Of a stretch of DNA of 5,772 nt, positions 1 to 5,597 are shown piece after piece. The notes beneath the pieces are model-generated. The model saw only the letters and a list, made by a program, of their open reading frames with translations. It had not been told where the DNA came from and did not search any database. The first letter of the stretch is position 1; each line of letters opens with the position of its first letter. This stretch comes from Flavobacteriales bacterium UBA5692 (GTDB lineage Bacteria; Bacteroidota; Bacteroidia; Flavobacteriales_D; Sanyastnellaceae), in assembly GCA_002420235.1 (NCBI GenBank), contig DIHQ01000160.1:1-5772 (forward strand), given 5' to 3'. The translations under genes were made by a program, and so were the position numbers.

Positions 1-965
1 ACGTAACTGGTGATGTAACTGGTAACTTGACTGGTGATGTAACTGGTGACTTGACCGGCCAGGTGTTGACAGCTTCACAAACACACATCACAACAATGGC
101 GAACCTCACAACCGTTGGCACGATTGGGTCAGGTACTTGGCAGGGAACTGCTGTTGCGGATGACTACGTTGCAGACGACTTGACTGTGGATGGTGGAGAC
201 ATTGATAACTCTTCTATTGACGGATCAGTTATCGGTGCGGCAACTGCTGCTGCTGCTGACGTGACTACGTTAACCGTAGAAGACGGTACCATCATGAACG
301 AATCTCGTGATCAAGCGGGTGACGTACTCACCATCTACGATGACGGTGTAGGTAATCTGATGACAGTGAGTTCAACGACTGGTGTTCACATCAATGATTT
401 AACGTTGAATGACAGTTTCTCATTGACCGGCGCGATGTCTGCTTCCACGTATACAACGACTGCAGGCGATCCTGTCAATGATAATGAGTTGGCTCGTAAG
501 GCTTATGTTGATGCTCAAATTGCTGCTGAGGTTAGTGCAGTTGATTGCTACGACTACGCTGCAACAGCGTCGGACATCACCAATTCTGTTGGGCCGTCAT
601 TGATTTACTACCTAAATGGAGCGATCTTATTCTATGAAGATGATTCAGCTGGTGACCAAGCGAATGGCGGTAATGGCTATGAAATCACTGTTTACGGTGA
701 TGGATTTGCTGACGGTCAGACTGCTGTGTTGTACGTCAGAGGCACTTCTACTGATTTGGTAACGGGTAACAACTGGACAGCTGCTATTGGTGGTGCATCT
801 GCTACTTTTGACTTGAGCTACAACGAAGTCGTGGCCGCCGCAGGCGGGCAGACCGATGGTGTGGTGCGAGCTCACTTGGTAGTGGATGGTAAGAATTCAG
901 GGTTGACATTCAAGTTCCACTTGGATAGTACGTCTGCATCTGCTACTACAGCTTCTTTTAACTAA
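1..965 (+). CDS. Repetitive tail-fibre-like surface protein, 5' end outside the window
   Basis: This reading frame is open from the window edge (first full codon at 3) to a TAA at 963-965, giving 320 visible residues. A TTG at 27 is only an internal leucine codon, so the gene is partial. Domains in order: tetrapeptide repeats of the type [V/L]-T-G-[D/N/Q] (visible residues 1-20); a segment with 'LTTVGTIGSGTWQG' and 'VIGAATAAAADVTTLTV', the wording seen in phage tail fibres and in bacterial beta-strand-repeat proteins; 'DPVNDNELARKAYVDAQI' at 474-521, the conserved hinge of such fibres; and a final domain of about 140 residues, acidic and rich in Gly, Thr and Ser, with a single Cys. No S74 endosialidase chaperone and no recognisable type IX sorting signal is seen at the C-terminus. 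It is probably an exported or cell-surface stalk or adhesin. A prophage fibre is possible but less likely, because the next gene is a typical secreted Bacteroidota protein. The class is fairly sure; the function is inferred. Confidence 0.75.
   Translation, partial: VTGDVTGNLTGDVTGDLTGQVLTASQTHITTMANLTTVGTIGSGTWQGTAVADDYVADDLTVDGGDIDNSSIDGSVIGAATAAAADVTTLTVEDGTIMNESRDQAGDVLTIYDDGVGNLMTVSSTTGVHINDLTLNDSFSLTGAMSASTYTTTAGDPVNDNELARKAYVDAQIAAEVSAVDCYDYAATASDITNSVGPSLIYYLNGAILFYEDDSAGDQANGGNGYEITVYGDGFADGQTAVLYVRGTSTDLVTGNNWTAAIGGASATFDLSYNEVVAAAGGQTDGVVRAHLVVDGKNSGLTFKFHLDSTSASATTASFN
3..62 (+). repeat. Five tandem 12-bp units coding [V/L]TG[D/N/Q]
   Basis: Five in-frame 12-bp units start at 3, 15, 27, 39 and 51 and encode VTGD, VTGN, LTGD, VTGD and LTGQ. 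There is also a 24-bp period: positions 9-32 and 33-56 match at 22 of 24 bases. The array reaches the window edge, so its full length is unknown. Such short glycine-containing repeats usually form a regular beta-rich stalk, and the near-identical DNA suggests expansion by slippage or unequal recombination. Confidence 0.85.
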
Positions 966-995
966 TCAACTTTTAACCCCTTAACGAGCCACATT

Positions 996-1436
996 ATGAA
1001 AAAGCTCTTTTACATCTTGTTCCTGCTCGGGGGTCTCTCGATGATCTCCCAAGACGCATCGGCCCAGGTTTCTATGGACCGACAAGCGATTACCTCGGGT
1101 TACCACGCGGGAGAAGTTGACGCAATGGGAGACGTTCTTGGCGAAATCGATGGAAGCATCGGCCAAGTGTTCACCACAACCATTGGGGATGGAAACATCT
1201 TTCTGACCCAAGGCTTTCAGCAGATGGCATTCCGCGAATGCCCTGGTGATGTGACTGGTGACAACGCTGTCGGTACAAATGACCTTCTCGCGATCCTGAG
1301 CCTCTACGGGGCTCAGGATCCTGAGACCATCTCAAGCTCCGAACACGGAGGTGCGGAGGATCTCAATGAGGATGGCATCGTTGGTACTGCAGATCTCTTG
1401 ATTCTCCTCGCTTACTACGGTGAGTTGTGTAACTAA
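996..1436 (+). CDS. Small secreted protein with a dockerin-like calcium-binding repeat pair
   Basis: A 146-residue protein. Residues 1-23 form a signal peptide (MKK, a hydrophobic core, cleavage after ASA before Q24). Residues about 28-77 are the short Bacteroidota module that begins 'QAITSG', has 'IGQVFTTTIGDG' and ends 'LTQGFQQ'. Residues 82-145 hold two EF-hand-like repeats as in type I dockerins: 'DVTGDNAVGTNDLL' and 'DLNEDGIVGTADLL', each followed by a hydrophobic helix ending in 'YG'. Asp/Asn residues sit where calcium ligands are expected. C82 and C145 bracket the pair and could form a disulfide clasp; they are the only cysteines. The ATG at 996 is chosen because it opens the signal peptide; no Shine-Dalgarno is visible, as is usual in this phylum. 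It follows the fibre-like gene by 30 bp with no terminator between, so the two are probably one transcript. The protein is likely exported; the binding partner is unknown. No classical cohesin or glycosidase is in view, so a true cellulosome role is not supported. Confidence 0.8.
   Translation: MKKLFYILFLLGGLSMISQDASAQVSMDRQAITSGYHAGEVDAMGDVLGEIDGSIGQVFTTTIGDGNIFLTQGFQQMAFRECPGDVTGDNAVGTNDLLAILSLYGAQDPETISSSEHGGAEDLNEDGIVGTADLLILLAYYGELCN
1292..1325 (+). repeat. Intragenic inverted repeat with two alternative pairings
   Basis: Bases 1292-1302 (gatcctgagcc) are perfectly complementary to 1310-1320 (ggctcaggatc), giving an 11-bp stem with a 7-nt loop. The right arm is also part of a perfect 14-bp palindrome at 1312-1325 (ctcaggatcctgag), because gatcctgag occurs twice (1292-1300 and 1317-1325). 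The element lies inside the coding region, at the end of the first calcium repeat and the start of the linker. No function is known; it may be chance. Confidence 0.6.
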
Positions 1437-1458
1437 CACCCAGAGCGAACCTAATTCG

Positions 1459-1495
1459 AAAAGGGCTCCCCACGTGTGGGGAGCCCTTTTTCTTT
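1459..1495. terminator. Strong intrinsic terminator between convergent genes
   Basis: Arms 1463-1471 (gggctcccc) and 1478-1486 (ggggagccc) pair perfectly over 9 bp. An extra A-T pair closes a 4-nt loop. The plus-strand side runs into TTTTT-C-TTT, a good U tract for the dockerin-like gene. Four A residues at 1459-1462 extend the stem with T residues at 1487-1490 and give a shorter U tract on the minus strand, so it probably also stops transcripts from the TPR gene, which ends at 1534. Confidence 0.9.
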
Positions 1496-1533
1496 ACTGG
1501 AGATAGTAGGAGGGGATTGAACGGAAGACTGCC

Positions 1534-3342
1534 TCATTCGGTTAATTCGTCGCCGCGAATGGCGCGGTAGCGACGTCGTGCTTCCACGGCGTGAAGGCTA
1601 CCAGGGTAGTCAAAAAGCAATTGCTCGTAAAGAGCAGCAGCGCCTTCGGAATCACCTTCCGCTTTGTCGAGGATGAGAGCCAACTGGAAAATGGCATCGT
1701 CAGCCAGGATATCATCAAAATGCAGGTCAATGATTTCTTGAAGCCAATGCTTGGCCGAATCCAGTTCACCTTGCTCAATGCACATGGCAGAAAGTTCCAT
1801 CAAAACCTCATCGGTGAGAGCGTGTCCTGGCCAGGTGGTTACTATGGAATCAAGCTTGACGCGTGCCTCATTGTAGCGGTACTGCGTCGCAAGTAAGTCG
1901 GCTTGCGCAAACAGCCACATGGGCTCCATAATTGTGTCCAGAGCATAATTATCGGTGATGAGTAAGGACAAATCGATGGCGTCGTTGGAGATGAGCTTAG
2001 AGGTGGATGCCTTAAGTGCATCGAGTTGAGTTTGCGCCCAGTCAAAGTCGCCGGTGTAGTAGCTGATACGTGCGTTACGGAATTTGGCTTCCGCACCAAG
2101 GACGTCGTCTTTGTAATCCAGTTCTACCTGGGAGAAAAGGAGCGATGCATTCCAGATGTCGTCTTGAAAGACGAGGATATCGCCCAATTCTAACTTGCAA
2201 AGCGCTGCCGTGCGTTTGTATAACCCCTGCACGTCCAAAATTTCTTCCAGGAGGGCTATGGCTTCATCGGGCTGCTGCAAGTAAAAGGCACGGATATGCG
2301 CAAGGTCTTGGGCGATTTTCGCCGTCTCCTTTACTAGACCCAAGTCATTCAAGGCGAACTCGTAATCTTGTCCCAGAGATTCGATTGCGTCTCGGTCGAC
2401 GGGAGTTGTCTTCAGCAGAGGCTGCAGTCGCATGTTGAGCGCCTGCGATCGGGCTGTGAAGAAGTACGGGTTTTCAGGCCCTTTTGAAGCAATGTAAGCG
2501 TAGCAATCCGCTGCCGTGGCAAAGTCTTCGTTGCGCGTGGCTGTTTGTGCGAGTTCGATCAAGCGTTCGCCGGACTCCCGGAACCTGAGGTCGAGGGACT
2601 TGGCATGCACGAAGGCATTGGCGAAGTCTTTGACTTGATTGAAATACCATACGAGCATTTCTGCGAGTGCCGTATCCTCAGGGAACTCTCTTGCAGCCCG
2701 AATTAATTTCGTGCGCAGTAAGTCCCCAAGATTGGGGTTGTCTTGGATACGAAGGTTCCGGTTGAAGGAATTCTGGACATTCTTGAAGTATTGTGGCTTC
2801 GCATGAATCAATCGAAGCGAGGCATCAATCATGCCTTCATAGTTTCCGCGTCTGCCTTCGAGATCTGCGAGTTGATAGTCGAGGTCGGTGACACCCATGT
2901 CAATGCCCTTGGTATAAGCTTCGAGTGCGCGTTCGAGCTCGTTCAACTTGATAAAGGCATTGGCAAGAGCGATGACGTTGCCGCGCTTGGGCTCTAATCG
3001 CCGGAGTGCCTCATCGAAGGCTTCTTTAGCTTCTTTTTCTTTTTCAAAATGCACGTACAAATTCCCTAACTCTACGTAGGCCGTAGCACGTGTGTTTTTG
3101 TTGCGCATGCGGCTTTTAACCAATTTCTCGGCTGAGTCAAAATCGTCCATGGCGAGCAGAACATCGTAGTACATGTCGAAGACTTTTTTGGTCTTCGTAC
3201 GCTTCCAAATTTGGTCGAGGTACAGCTTTGCCTGTGCGTATGAGCCTTCATTGTAGTAGAACTCGGCGAGTTCCAAGTCCGATTGAGCCAAGCTCGTGTG
3301 GCCGATGGTGATTGCTGCCGCAAGAATCCAATACCGCTTCAT
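1534..3342 (-). CDS. Secreted tetratricopeptide-repeat (TPR) protein
   Basis: A 602-residue protein. The start at 3342 is preferred because it gives a clean signal peptide (MKRYWILAAAITIGHTSLA, cleavage before Q20) and overlaps the upstream stop in an ATGA. The open frame continues 20 codons further up, but that part only duplicates the end of the lipoprotein gene. After the signal the protein is a helical solenoid of degenerate TPR units, clearest at residues about 22-48, 86-118, 121-150, 415-445, 476-505, 511-543 and 546-580. The C-terminus, with 'LLFDYPGS' then 'EARRRYRAIRGD', resembles a conserved ending of Bacteroidota TPR proteins and also recalls BamD/YbgF-type repeats. It probably acts as a protein-binding scaffold in the periplasm; no enzymatic motif is seen. 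It is the last gene of the serS unit and ends 39 bp from a probably bidirectional terminator. Specific function and partners are unknown. Confidence 0.88.
   Translation of the reverse strand: MKRYWILAAAITIGHTSLAQSDLELAEFYYNEGSYAQAKLYLDQIWKRTKTKKVFDMYYDVLLAMDDFDSAEKLVKSRMRNKNTRATAYVELGNLYVHFEKEKEAKEAFDEALRRLEPKRGNVIALANAFIKLNELERALEAYTKGIDMGVTDLDYQLADLEGRRGNYEGMIDASLRLIHAKPQYFKNVQNSFNRNLRIQDNPNLGDLLRTKLIRAAREFPEDTALAEMLVWYFNQVKDFANAFVHAKSLDLRFRESGERLIELAQTATRNEDFATAADCYAYIASKGPENPYFFTARSQALNMRLQPLLKTTPVDRDAIESLGQDYEFALNDLGLVKETAKIAQDLAHIRAFYLQQPDEAIALLEEILDVQGLYKRTAALCKLELGDILVFQDDIWNASLLFSQVELDYKDDVLGAEAKFRNARISYYTGDFDWAQTQLDALKASTSKLISNDAIDLSLLITDNYALDTIMEPMWLFAQADLLATQYRYNEARVKLDSIVTTWPGHALTDEVLMELSAMCIEQGELDSAKHWLQEIIDLHFDDILADDAIFQLALILDKAEGDSEGAAALYEQLLFDYPGSLHAVEARRRYRAIRGDELTE
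3339..3342 (-). other. ATGA stop/start overlap, lipoprotein to TPR gene
   Basis: Read on the minus strand, ATGA at 3342-3339 is both the start codon of the TPR gene and the TGA stop of the lipoprotein gene. This fixes the TPR start and suggests translational coupling. The purine run GAAGGCGA just upstream looks like a Shine-Dalgarno but also codes the last lipoprotein residues (EGE), so its role is uncertain. Confidence 0.85.
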
Positions 3343-3935
3343 TCGCCTTCGATAATGGCTTTTGCCAAGCGGCTTCGGCAGACCAATTGCAGGCTGTCGC
3401 AACGTTCTGCAGTTTTTTGCCAGATTGCGATTCCGCGTTCGGCCAGTTGTTGCGTTTCTTGGAATGCGCGAACGACATCGCGTCCAATTGTGAGTTCCGT
3501 CTCCATTTCACTGGCGATGTAGGCTGAATCAATGCGTGTACCCTCGGCATCCTGTGCTGCTCCGCTTGCAATGACTTGTGATAACGCACGGAGCTGTGCC
3601 GTTGCGCGCGCCGCGCTTTTGGGTAGGGAGGTCCTTCGGCTGCCCTGGTCTTTAAGGAGGCGTCGCGCTCGGCCTACATCGGAAATGATACGTCCCTCTT
3701 CTTTGCTGACAATCACATTGCCATCACCGAGGAGCAGTTCAAACTCGCGCAGGTTGGCTTCCGCCCACGAGGCTGCTTCGGCTGTTTCCGCGCTGCTCGG
3801 CTCCTCTAGCAAGCGCTGTTTCGATTGTATTGAATCCGCTAAGGCAGTTAATGTGCTGACGCGCGGATCGCTCTGGGGGGCGCAGCTGCTGAGCAGCAGC
3901 AAAACTCCAAAACTCGATGCAAGGAGCAGTTTCAT
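3339..3935 (-). CDS. Putative lipoprotein of unknown family, mostly helical
   Basis: A 198-residue protein. Residues 1-17 are a lipoprotein signal with hydrophobic core 'LLLASSFGVLLLL' and lipobox L15-S-S-C18; C18 would be lipidated, and Ala follows it, so there is no inner-membrane-retention Asp at +2. The mature part is charged, rich in Ala, Glu and Arg, and reads as long helices, possibly coiled coil, with a Ser/Arg/Lys-rich break near residues 99-109 ('SRRTSLPKSAAR'). Two further cysteines, C179 and C186, lie seven residues apart near the C-terminus. I do not recognise the family. The ATG overlaps the serS stop and the gene's own stop overlaps the TPR start, so it is the middle of a tightly coupled trio. 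Being an envelope protein beside a periplasmic TPR protein, it may be the TPR protein's membrane anchor or partner; this is inference from position only. Confidence 0.82.
   Translation of the reverse strand: MKLLLASSFGVLLLLSSCAPQSDPRVSTLTALADSIQSKQRLLEEPSSAETAEAASWAEANLREFELLLGDGNVIVSKEEGRIISDVGRARRLLKDQGSRRTSLPKSAARATAQLRALSQVIASGAAQDAEGTRIDSAYIASEMETELTIGRDVVRAFQETQQLAERGIAIWQKTAERCDSLQLVCRSRLAKAIIEGE
3932..3935 (-). other. ATGA stop/start overlap, serS to lipoprotein
   Basis: On the minus strand TTATGAAA contains the serS end (TTA TGA) and the lipoprotein start (ATG AAA). No Shine-Dalgarno precedes it (the upstream bases are AT-rich), so lipoprotein translation probably depends on ribosomes finishing serS. 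Confidence 0.85.
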
Positions 3936-5212
3936 AATGAAAAATTAATACGCTCAAACCCGCAGTAAGGCACCAGCACTTTTGGAATGCGAATGCCGGA
4001 CTCGTCTTGGTGGTTTTCCAATAAGGCTGCCACGATGCGAGGCAGCGCGAGGGCGGAACCATTCAAAGTGTGAACGAAATGTGTCTTGCCATCATTGCCT
4101 TTGAAGCGGCACTTAAGGCGATTGGCTTGGTACGTTTCAAAGTTGGAGACGGAGCTTACTTCCAGCCATCGCTCTTGTGCTGCGCTCCATACTTCAAAAT
4201 CATAGGTCATGGCGGCTGTGAAGCCCATGTCACCGCCGCACAGCCGAAGGATTCGGAAAGGTAACTCCAGGGCCTCGAGTAATCCCTTGACGTGTTCTAC
4301 CATGGTATCAAGGGTGGCGTATGAGGCTTCGGGATGTGCGAATTGTACGATTTCGACTTTGTCGAATTGATGCAGTCGGTTCAAGCCGCGGACGTCTTTG
4401 CCGTAAGAACCTGCTTCGCGCCGAAAGCAAGGGGTATATCCGCATAATTTTATAGGCAGCTCACTTTCCTTGACCATAGAATCGCGGTAGATGTTGGTCA
4501 ATGGCACCTCGGCGGTAGGAATCATGTACAGGTCATCATCCTGCATGTGGTACATCTGTCCTTCTTTGTCTGGCAGTTGCCCGGTCCCAAACCCGCTGTC
4601 TGAATTAATCATATGGGGAGGAATGAATTCTTCGTATCCCGCCGCGTCGGCTTGATCGAGGAAGAAGCGTATGAGTCCTCGCTGTAGCTTGGCGCCTTTG
4701 CCACGGTAGAATGGGAAGCCCGCTCCGGTGATTTTGGCCCCCAATTCGAAATCGATGAGCTTGCATTGCTCGGCGATGTCCCAGTGGGGCTTTTTGTGAT
4801 GTTCTTGGGTGGATGCATCACCTGAGCGGAAGGTTTCAACGTTATCCTCCGCCTGGCGTCCCGCGGCGACATCCGCATGCGGTGCATTGGGTATGTGACA
4901 TAGCGCATCATGGATATGGCGTTCCAACGACTGCATGTGCTCTTTCAATTCGTTGGATTGGGTTTTGAGTGAGGCGGTCTGTGCCTTCACAGCTTCCGCT
5001 TCTGCATGCTTACCCTCTCGCATCAGCCCACCAATTTCTCGGCTCAAAGCATTACTCTGAGCCAGGGTGTCGTCCAATTTGGCTTGGGTTTTTCGGCGTT
5101 CAGCGTCCCATGTAAGGACATTTCGAATCACTTCCCTCGCGTCAAAGTGGCGCTTGTCGAGCGCGGCGAGGATGCGGTCTTTTTCCTCGCGCAACGAATG
5201 TATGGTGAGCAT
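3932..5212 (-). CDS. serS: Serine--tRNA ligase (seryl-tRNA synthetase)
   Basis: A 426-residue cytoplasmic class IIa aminoacyl-tRNA synthetase that activates serine with ATP and charges tRNA-Ser (and tRNA-Sec where present). Length is normal for bacterial SerRS. Residues about 1-108 form the N-terminal domain with the long antiparallel coiled coil (about 30-100) that grips the long variable arm of tRNA-Ser. The catalytic core follows: motif 1 region around 170-205, the serine-site signature TAEVPL at 233-238, motif 2 with 'FRREAGSYG' at 263-271 and 'RLHQF' at 279-283, and motif 3 with 'NGSALALPR' at 384-392. All expected key residues are present and nothing is broken. The start at 5212 gives the usual 'MLTI' opening; no Shine-Dalgarno is visible. 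It follows rpmA after a 121-bp gap holding a hairpin, and its stop overlaps the lipoprotein start. Confidence 0.98.
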   Translation of the reverse strand: MLTIHSLREEKDRILAALDKRHFDAREVIRNVLTWDAERRKTQAKLDDTLAQSNALSREIGGLMREGKHAEAEAVKAQTASLKTQSNELKEHMQSLERHIHDALCHIPNAPHADVAAGRQAEDNVETFRSGDASTQEHHKKPHWDIAEQCKLIDFELGAKITGAGFPFYRGKGAKLQRGLIRFFLDQADAAGYEEFIPPHMINSDSGFGTGQLPDKEGQMYHMQDDDLYMIPTAEVPLTNIYRDSMVKESELPIKLCGYTPCFRREAGSYGKDVRGLNRLHQFDKVEIVQFAHPEASYATLDTMVEHVKGLLEALELPFRILRLCGGDMGFTAAMTYDFEVWSAAQERWLEVSSVSNFETYQANRLKCRFKGNDGKTHFVHTLNGSALALPRIVAALLENHQDESGIRIPKVLVPYCGFERINFSL

Positions 5213-5234
5213 GGGTGTGCTACAGATTTTGATA

Positions 5235-5268
5235 TAGCGTAAAAATAGATAACTCCCGAACCCTCAAA
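5235..5268 (-). promoter_or_regulatory. Possible Bacteroidota-type promoter for serS
   Basis: On the minus strand a TTTG (5268-5265) is followed after 17 bp by TATTTTTA (5247-5240), close to the Bacteroidota consensus TTTG-N17-23-TAnnTTTG, with one mismatch in the -7 box. Transcription would start near 5235, leaving a leader of about 23 nt before the serS ATG. The TTTG lies in the tip of the neighbouring hairpin, and AT-rich matches arise by chance, so this is tentative. Confidence 0.25.
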
Positions 5269-5280
5269 GGGTCCGGGAGT
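5240..5280 (-). terminator. Hairpin between rpmA and serS, probable terminator or attenuator
   Basis: Bases 5252-5264 pair with 5268-5280 over 13 positions with one mismatch (5259/5273), around a 3-nt loop. Read on the minus strand, the stem is followed by TATC and then TATTTTTA, a delayed and modest U tract. It probably stops or weakens transcription coming from rplU-rpmA before serS. Because the T run is not directly next to the stem, partial read-through is plausible. Confidence 0.6.
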
Positions 5281-5333
5281 CACAAATTTTGAGATGCACG
5301 AAGTGAAACGATAACCTCGTGCGCAATTCTTGA

Positions 5334-5597
5334 TTAAGCGTCTCCGATTGGAACAACAGAAACGTAAGAGCGGTTATTAGCTTTCTTGCGAAACTCAACG
5401 ACGCCGTCGGTTAGAGCAAACAATGTGTGGTCCTTACCCATACCGACATTTTCACCGGGATGATGCTGAGTGCCACGCTGGCGGACAATGATGTTTCCAG
5501 CGATACAACCTTGGCCACCAAAAATTTTTACTCCGAGGCGTTTCGATTCTGATTCGCGACCGTTTTTGGAGCTACCTACACCTTTTTTATGTGCCAT
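5334..5597 (-). CDS. rpmA: 50S ribosomal protein L27
   Basis: An 87-residue protein matching L27 over its whole length. It begins 'MAHKKGVGSSKNGRESESKR', continues with 'LGVKIFGGQ', 'GNIIVRQRGTQHHPGENVGMGKDHTLFAL' split by no gap, and ends in a short 'SYVSVVPIGDA' tail. The basic N-terminal arm reaches toward the peptidyl-transferase centre of the large subunit. It starts directly with MAHKKG, so there is no cleavable N-terminal extension of the kind known in Firmicutes. Its ATG shares one base with the stop of the upstream gene (TAATG at 5599-5595), as expected for the rplU-rpmA pair. Length and sequence are ordinary. Confidence 0.98.
   Translation of the reverse strand: MAHKKGVGSSKNGRESESKRLGVKIFGGQGCIAGNIIVRQRGTQHHPGENVGMGKDHTLFALTDGVVEFRKKANNRSYVSVVPIGDA

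Noticed and set aside
31..50. 19 of 20 base match between 31-50 and 1243-1262 in the dockerin-like gene
   Set aside because: Both encode GDVTGD in the same phase; the likeliest cause is similar short peptide and codon choice. The flanks do not match, so shared descent or a regulatory role is not supported.
2070..2438. 122-codon plus-strand frame opposite the TPR gene
   Set aside because: It lies wholly antisense to a well-supported coding region, has no recognisable domain, and is Arg/Pro/Cys-rich in the way of shadow frames.
3343..3402. 20-codon N-terminal extension of the TPR protein
   Set aside because: It would place a charged stretch before an obvious signal peptide and only overlaps the lipoprotein 3' end; the ATGA start is better.
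3532..3948. 138-codon plus-strand frame opposite the lipoprotein gene
   Set aside because: It is antisense to nearly the whole lipoprotein gene, which has a lipobox and two ATGA overlaps; the Arg/Ser-rich product is typical of a shadow.
4609..4911. 100-codon minus-strand frame inside serS in another phase
   Set aside because: It overlaps conserved SerRS coding sequence and encodes nothing recognisable.
5296..5322. 6-bp inverted repeat just after the rpmA stop (gcacga / tcgtgc)
   Set aside because: The stem is short with a 15-nt loop and no T run follows on the minus strand; the hairpin at 5252-5280 is much stronger.
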